Source: Atriophallophorus winterbourni (Eukaryota > Platyhelminthes > Trematoda > Plagiorchiida > Microphallidae). Taken from it: a stretch of DNA of 64,000 nucleotides. The stretch's first letter is position 1. Every line of letters starts with the position of its first letter. Below are positions 59,581-64,000 of this stretch, piece after piece. The position numbers and the translations under genes were made by a program. The stretch lies in the NCBI GenBank assembly GCA_013407085.1, contig JACCGJ010016150.1:1-64000 (forward strand), written 5' to 3'. A model generated the notes under the pieces. That model ran no database searches. It was not told the origin of the DNA and worked only from the letters and a program-made list of their open reading frames with translations.

Positions 59581-60414
59581 GAATTAAATCATTTATTTTG
59601 TAACGATAAAATACTCAATTTGATATATCGACCAGTTTCGAGAATCTAGCTCATACAATTTGCTATGCAATAACATTATACAGGAGGTATGTACTGTAAA
59701 AATAACTACAGCAAACTTAATAGCACCATATTTCACTGTTTCTAGATTACACGCGCGTTTACCTCTCGAAAGATTGCAGTTAAAACAACCGATTAATTAG
59801 CTGCAGTTCTAAACGAAGTCATAATATTTCATTCGTTAAAAAAACGTACAATGTAGTTCTTTGCTAACATGGACATCAGTTATTCATGCTCCATTGAATG
59901 ATTAATTTTAAATGCTGATGATATTATTCTAATTCCTACTGCTACCGTGTTTATGAACTAATAATAGTGAAGAAAGCTATTGAGAATCGGAAATTGTTTA
60001 TCAATAAATTGAGAACGATATTTTACCGGCTGATATTGCTCTCATAGCGTTAACAGCTAACACATCCACTTTTGCGTTTTCGGACCGAAAGTAATGGAAA
60101 ACTAGAGAACCAGCATACGCTAGATTATATTCACGTCTAAAATAAGTGAAGTAATCATAGTTCCCACCAGTATTGCTGTTGCAAAGGTGGAGTAGACGTA
60201 CGCTGACGTAATAATCAAAGCCTCGATGACATCATCGGGAGCAGCAGCGCCCCAGCATCACGTAACCGTAGCTTCGCAGACTTTTAAACGTTCAACCCAA
60301 TCAGTTTTTGCCATGCCTTGATTGTAAGTTAAGGGTAGATGATTAATGTGGAAATCAACGTGCAAATGGAATCATTGTACCTTGTTCGTGTTGTAATAAT
60401 AGTTCCTCGAGCAC
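59581..60414. other. AT-rich DNA, nothing recognised
   Basis: No feature I can support. Confidence 0.4.
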
Positions 60415-60463
60415 ATATGCTGTTCTGTTGGCCTACTTCGGCTCATATCGACCATGGATGTAC
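60415..60463 (-). mobile_element. LINE-X 3' end, outer part beyond the insertion
   Basis: CTACTTCGGCTCATATCGACC (about 60433-60452) corresponds to the reverse complement of GGTCGATATCGACCGAATGAGG in other LINE-X copies. It continues the LINE-X copy of 61017-61320 once the 553-bp insertion is removed. The last 15 bases (60449-60463) are one copy of the target-site duplication. Confidence 0.7.
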
Positions 60464-61016
60464 TTACTTTGTACTTTACATTTTGCGACTATTTCCTCCT
60501 GGAGGATGAGTCGGCTTCAAAGAAGATTTTTGGGAATTTGGGTACAAAGCGGCGTCTCCAGCACCACTCGGCGTTTGTTCGAGTCAGCTTCTCTAGCCTT
60601 AGCACAACCGAGTGCGACCTGCAAGGCAGCAGGGAATTGCCAGAAAGAGGTGGTCTACCAGACTCTGTTCCAGGTTTTTCATCAGGGTTTTCTGCCGAAG
60701 CCTTTCCCGCGATCGGGTATCCCACAAGGCAGCGGAGGTTTAAAATCAGGGTTTTCCTTCCCTTAGATGAATTGCCCTACCAGGCTAGCGAGCTACATCT
60801 GCCCGAAGCAAACTGGTTTTCAGGCGCCAGTCACTCGCCCTCGCCCCTTCTCCTGTTGGTAAAAGCAGTTCCGCCGGGCTCGGAGAGCCACTCGTGCTGG
60901 CCAGAAGCTGGACTTGGTTGTCAGAGGCTATTTGAGACGCATGCCATATGGGAGCATTTTATAAAGAGTGGGAGCTTATCCCCACTGCCACCCCCGGCTA
61001 TGACAACCTTTGGAAC
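60464..61016 (-). mobile_element. GC-rich 553-bp insertion with 15-bp target-site duplication
   Basis: CGACCATGGATGTAC occurs at 60449-60463 and exactly again at 61017-61031. In four other LINE-X copies this 15-mer region is single and continuous, so the sequence between is an insertion. Read on minus, it ends in an A-rich stretch (AAAATGTAAAGTACAAAGTAA), so minus is the sense strand and target-primed reverse transcription is likely. It is much richer in G+C than the window as a whole. Open frames run through it on both strands (for example plus 60454-61173, minus 60489-60725), but I recognise no protein. It may be a SINE, or the 3' UTR of a LINE not otherwise present here. Confidence 0.85.
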
Positions 61017-61330
61017 CGACCATGGATGTACATCACAATTGCTCAAATTTCCATGTTCTACAGCTTTTCGAATTACTAAGCAGTCAGATTCGACAGGAAA
61101 GCTCTCTCTCGCAGTGCTTGCAACGATAGACAGAACCTTATCGTTAGGCGTCAGTTGCACTTCGGCGGTGTGATCCGCGTTCAGCAGCCTCAGAGCTGTG
61201 TCTGCTCCTCCCCAGCTTGCAGACGACGCTTTACACAATGCCTCCAATGTGAGCTGTCAAGAACAAGTTCTTCCCAACTCGTGGGGTCAACGCCAAGAGC
61301 TTTCATATCTCTGATATTTGCATCATTATA
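61017..61330 (-). mobile_element. LINE-X copy, last ~300 bp
   Basis: On minus the reading runs from ATGAAAGCTCTTGG (about 61308) and TTGGGAAGAACTTG (about 61275) through GCGTCGTCTGCAAGC, GGGGAGGAGCAGACACAG (about 61215), to GATGTACATCCATGGTCG. It is a close match to 9880-10175. It is split from its last bases by the GC-rich insertion. Frames are broken. Confidence 0.75.
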
Positions 61331-61744
61331 TGTGCCATCAATCCTAATCTTTAAATACAATACAATTTCTGTATATCTAAATGGTGGTGGTAGCAGTGAT
61401 CGTTTTATTTATAATAGCCAACTTAAATTCTACCACAGGAAACTCATGACTTATTACATGATCACTGCAAAGTTTTAGAGTACTAATAATCTTTATCATG
61501 TAATCGCTTAGAATAAAGTTTACAGACAATAGTATAGAAAACTGAAAATAGAGTTGGACAAAATCTGGTGTTCAAGTCACATTCTTCGTATTTTTATACC
61601 ATTAACTTTTCTAAAGACAGTACAATGGACACTGAAAATCCGATTGAGCACTTAACACGGTATCACAAATTTATTCTGTAGATAGGCAGAGTAGTTGTTT
61701 GTAATGAAGCTATGGATAAGTGACATTTAACTATAGCATTCTTT
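61331..61744. other. AT-rich DNA, nothing recognised
   Basis: No feature I can support. Confidence 0.4.
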
Positions 61745-61850
61745 CTTGCTTCATTCCCTCTTACGCGGCTCACTGAAGTTAATCTTACTGTTTAGACCCG
61801 ATGGCAAGCAGAGGTTAACCAGTTGTGGGATATGTGTGCACCACACTGAA
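61745..61850 (+). repeat. Family A fragment, decayed (A6)
   Basis: GCGGCTCACTGAAGTTAATC, TTACTG, then CCCGATGGCAAGCAGAGGTTAACCAGTTGTGGGA: family A order with most core bases lost. Confidence 0.5.
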
Positions 61851-62654
61851 TTGGAAGCATCTCAAGCGCTTGACCTGGAATCCCATTGTGATTCTGAAAT
61901 CAAACAATGTGGTCTTCTAAGCTACCAAACTTAAACATGGCTTCAAAGTAAAACTTTCTTTAAGACTTGCAACAAGTTTTGGACACAACAATAGTTTCTC
62001 TAAGCTCCTATTGCACACGGTATTAAAAGACATGCCAAGATATTACGACCATAACAAACAGATCACATTTTCTTCCATATGGCTCTTAGCCTTTTCCACT
62101 TCCCGTTTTTATACACTGAATCTATGGAATATGGCTTATACTTAAACAAACTGTTGTTGATAAAGGCATCGTTCTATATTTCTATTTTATACATAATCAT
62201 TAAAACAATTTGGAAAAAAATTAAGTAAGCCAGGTTGTAAAACTTTCAGAAATAAACTTCAGATATTTTGGATAGTCTTGTAAAAAGATGTGATGGTATT
62301 GTGTGTAATTTAATATACCATACGAAATAAGGTATACTGTTTAATTTAGATATATGGAGCCAATCTGACACCGAGCTGATGAATGTTCTTAACATTTTAT
62401 ATCGACACTCACGGTATTTTAAGATTAATTGAAGGTAACTTTGGGTTTTAATGGTGCTGTATTCGAGGAACCGAAATTCAATTTTAAATTCTGTGTAAAT
62501 TTCGCCGAAAATACTGAACATATTTGCCAGTCTCGATCACGTGAAGCAAATTCATACCCTACGTGGGCAATCATTAGACAAGTGTTGCAAAGCTTAGCCA
62601 AAATATTTTTGATTAGTGCAAAGGAATTTGTGTGCAATCGGTTAGAATAGTTTT
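61851..62654. other. AT-rich DNA, nothing recognised
   Basis: Overlapping frames of 70-91 codons on both strands (62246-62650) show no motif. Confidence 0.4.
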
Positions 62655-62697
62655 TGGGTAACGTTTCACTTCTGACACAGAAGCTTCGTCAGACCAA
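62655..62697 (-). ncRNA. Hammerhead ribozyme motif of a Penelope-like element
   Basis: Minus strand: UUGGU, CUGACGA (62692-62686; position 7 may be any base), stem II of six pairs (CUUCUG/CAGAAG, UGU loop) plus A-U at its base and one bulged G, GAAA (62667-62664), then CGU giving a palindromic ACGU stem III of two pairs, cleavage base U17 (62660), then ACC pairing with GGU as stem I. All core bases are kept. Such hammerheads with tiny stem III are known in the long repeats flanking PLEs. It lies about 320 bp past the end of the PLE ORF, on the same strand. Confidence 0.8.
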
Positions 62698-63015
62698 GGG
62701 TGATAGTCAGGACAGGGAACATGATTAAGTAGCAGTCAACCCACCACCACTTATTTGACCTTACCGCTAAACAGCCTATAGTACGACTACAGTGTGTCAC
62801 GTCTCGTGGGAATGACCAGGATCAGTGGCCGATTTTCCACACAGTGTGTATCCACGTCAATCTGATACAAGTGAACACGGTCAAGGTCAGTTGACACAGC
62901 GGCCCACATACGTAAAAGTACATAACTAACAGGGCTAAGGTTAAGCTGTTTGAAGAAAAACAAAAATCTAATTAACTAGTCGCTATAAGGTGAATAAAAA
63001 TTATTTACTTTCGCA
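62698..63015 (-). other. PLE 3' non-coding region
   Basis: It lies between the end of the PLE ORF and the hammerhead. A GTGAATAAAAATTATTTAC stretch just after the stop is weakly similar to GTGTAAATAAATTTTTATG at the same place in the 44.9-kb copy. Otherwise it is not alike. Confidence 0.5.
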
Positions 63016-63765
63016 TCAGTGCTGATCGCCAGATTGTGGAGATTTCTGCCCCATCCACCTTATTGACCGCCAGTCGACCTGCCTTGGCAATTTCGACCGC
63101 GCCTCCGCATGTAGGCGTTCGCTATACGGTTTAATACCGCGTCTCAATATTGCCACATTGTCTAGACTCGCTGTGGCCGTATCTAAAACGTGCTCCGCCA
63201 AGGCGGAATCACGAATAAGGGATTGATATTCCTCCGCATCCCGGGCTGTCTCCGGACACGCTTTTCGGTGTTCTTCGATTCTAGTGTGAATTTCCCTGGA
63301 AGTCTGCCCTATGTAAACACCCAAACAGTTCTTACAGTTGATTCTGTAGATGCTGTTCGTAACGCTAGATAAAGGCGTCTTATCCTTGAGGTGCATCAGA
63401 ACCGAACGGATAGTTTTCCCTTTCTTATAAGTTACGCGTATGGCCGCCTGGTTCAAGATTCTACGTATCGCTTCAGAAGTGCATTTTACATAAGGTATAC
63501 AGACTGTATCTCGCCATTTTTTTTCTCCGATTTTTCGGATGGGTATTTTACCTTCATCAATTGGTGTTTTACAAAACTTTTTGGATAACCGTGGTCTATG
63601 AGCCTTTGGCTCGCTTCACGGTGCGCCTGTTTTCGCTCCCTTTCGTCGCTGCAAAAGTGTTCTATCTTGTTGAAAATGGAACAAGCTATGCAACTGAAGA
63701 CCTGTCTTGGATGAGCGGAAGTGTATCGTAGTACAGCATCTGCATTATGAATACACGATCAGTCA
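63016..63765 (-). pseudogene. Penelope-like element ORF, C-terminal part with GIY-YIG endonuclease, two frameshifts
   Basis: The product's role is to nick DNA for element insertion. In the 63016-63456 frame (numbering from 63456) SIYRINCKNC gives the GIY-like strand and a Cys pair (C41, C44), then VYIGQTSR (Y48-I-G), R59, EEHRKA (H63) and SALAEHVLD (H89). That is the CCHH finger plus GIY-YIG layout of PLE endonucleases. Upstream the same frame runs to KWRDTVCIPYVKCTSEAIRRIL. A shift near 63540 then leads into HFCSDERERKQAHREASQRLI and GYPKSF, which is the thumb-to-linker part seen in PLEs. A second shift near 63095 means the native end is VEIAKAGRLAVNK...ISTIWRSALM, not the open frame's WMGQKS. 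A stop near 63763 and the absence of RT further up show a 5'-truncated, dead copy. Confidence 0.85.
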
Positions 63766-64000
63766 CAAACATATTCCAATCGAATGCTATTTTTGATTAG
63801 GTTTCGTTATTTCAAGTTTATTGATCGAATATTTAAGATGAAAACCACGGAATATACTTGCGATATTCTAAAGTAAAGAAGTTGTTACTTGAGTTGTTAC
63901 TGATACGTGAATATTAAGCTAGCATCCATGACCTTTGTAGCTAGGTCAAACGTAAAAGGCATTGGAAATGTTTTAAAATTACTAAAAGATCACCCTTATG
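63766..64000. other. Window end, nothing recognised
   Basis: No PLE reverse transcriptase motif is seen here, so the PLE copy is truncated near 63765 or its remainder is unrecognisable. Confidence 0.4.

Noticed and set aside
60454..61173. 239-codon frame as a host gene
   Set aside because: It runs across a retroposed insertion, both target-site copies and the antisense of LINE-X. Openness comes from high G+C.
62370..62400. CTGATGAATG on the plus strand as a further hammerhead
   Set aside because: No complementary stem II arm and no GAAA box follows. It is a chance match to the seven-base core.
1..64000. tRNA genes or tRNA-derived SINEs
   Set aside because: No segment with convincing A and B box spacing and cloverleaf pairing was found by eye. 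A tRNAscan-SE run would settle it.

Overview
The window looks like repeat-rich, gene-poor DNA from a flatworm, most likely a trematode. It is AT-rich and shows no operons, no ribosome-binding-site context and no long ORF outside transposable elements. The recognisable proteins are all retroelement proteins: CR1-like and RTE-like LINEs and a Penelope-like element (PLE). The taxon is inferred from the style of these LINEs and is not proven. I found no convincing host exon, tRNA, rRNA or CRISPR array.

Layout. 0-6 kb: a tandem pair of short hammerhead repeats (family A), a decayed LINE reverse transcriptase, then two RTE-like LINE copies lying tail to tail at about 3510. The minus-strand copy carries a 105-bp in-frame duplication and an inserted tail of another LINE. 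7-17.4 kb: three more copies of that second LINE (called LINE-X here) at 7.1-8.2, 9.8-10.2 and 16-17.3 kb, plus the best-preserved family B hammerhead repeat at 14.6-14.9 kb. 18-24.2 kb: a nested pair of CR1-like elements. A younger copy (18262-22636, ORF1 plus ORF2 with AP-endonuclease and reverse transcriptase) sits inside an older, more decayed copy. 24-44 kb: mostly unrecognised AT-rich DNA with dispersed family A/B repeats, microsatellites, a 125-bp direct repeat and a CR1-like C-terminal fragment at 42.7 kb. 44.7-45.1 and 62.6-63.8 kb: two PLE 3' ends of one family, each with a hammerhead motif about 250-320 bp beyond the end of the endonuclease ORF. 60.4-61.3 kb: a GC-rich insertion with a 15-bp target-site duplication inside a LINE-X copy.

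The most interesting content is a set of small repeats (about 210-240 nt units, some in tandem) that contain hammerhead ribozyme cores with a two- to three-base-pair palindromic stem III. They come in two diverged families, A and B. Both place a small hairpin next to a shared AACAGTGGCAT block, and the hairpin arms differ between the families by a compensatory base change. This fits retrozyme-like, non-autonomous circular-RNA retroelements. The PLE copies, with their own hammerheads and a GIY-YIG endonuclease, are candidate partners, but that link is inference.
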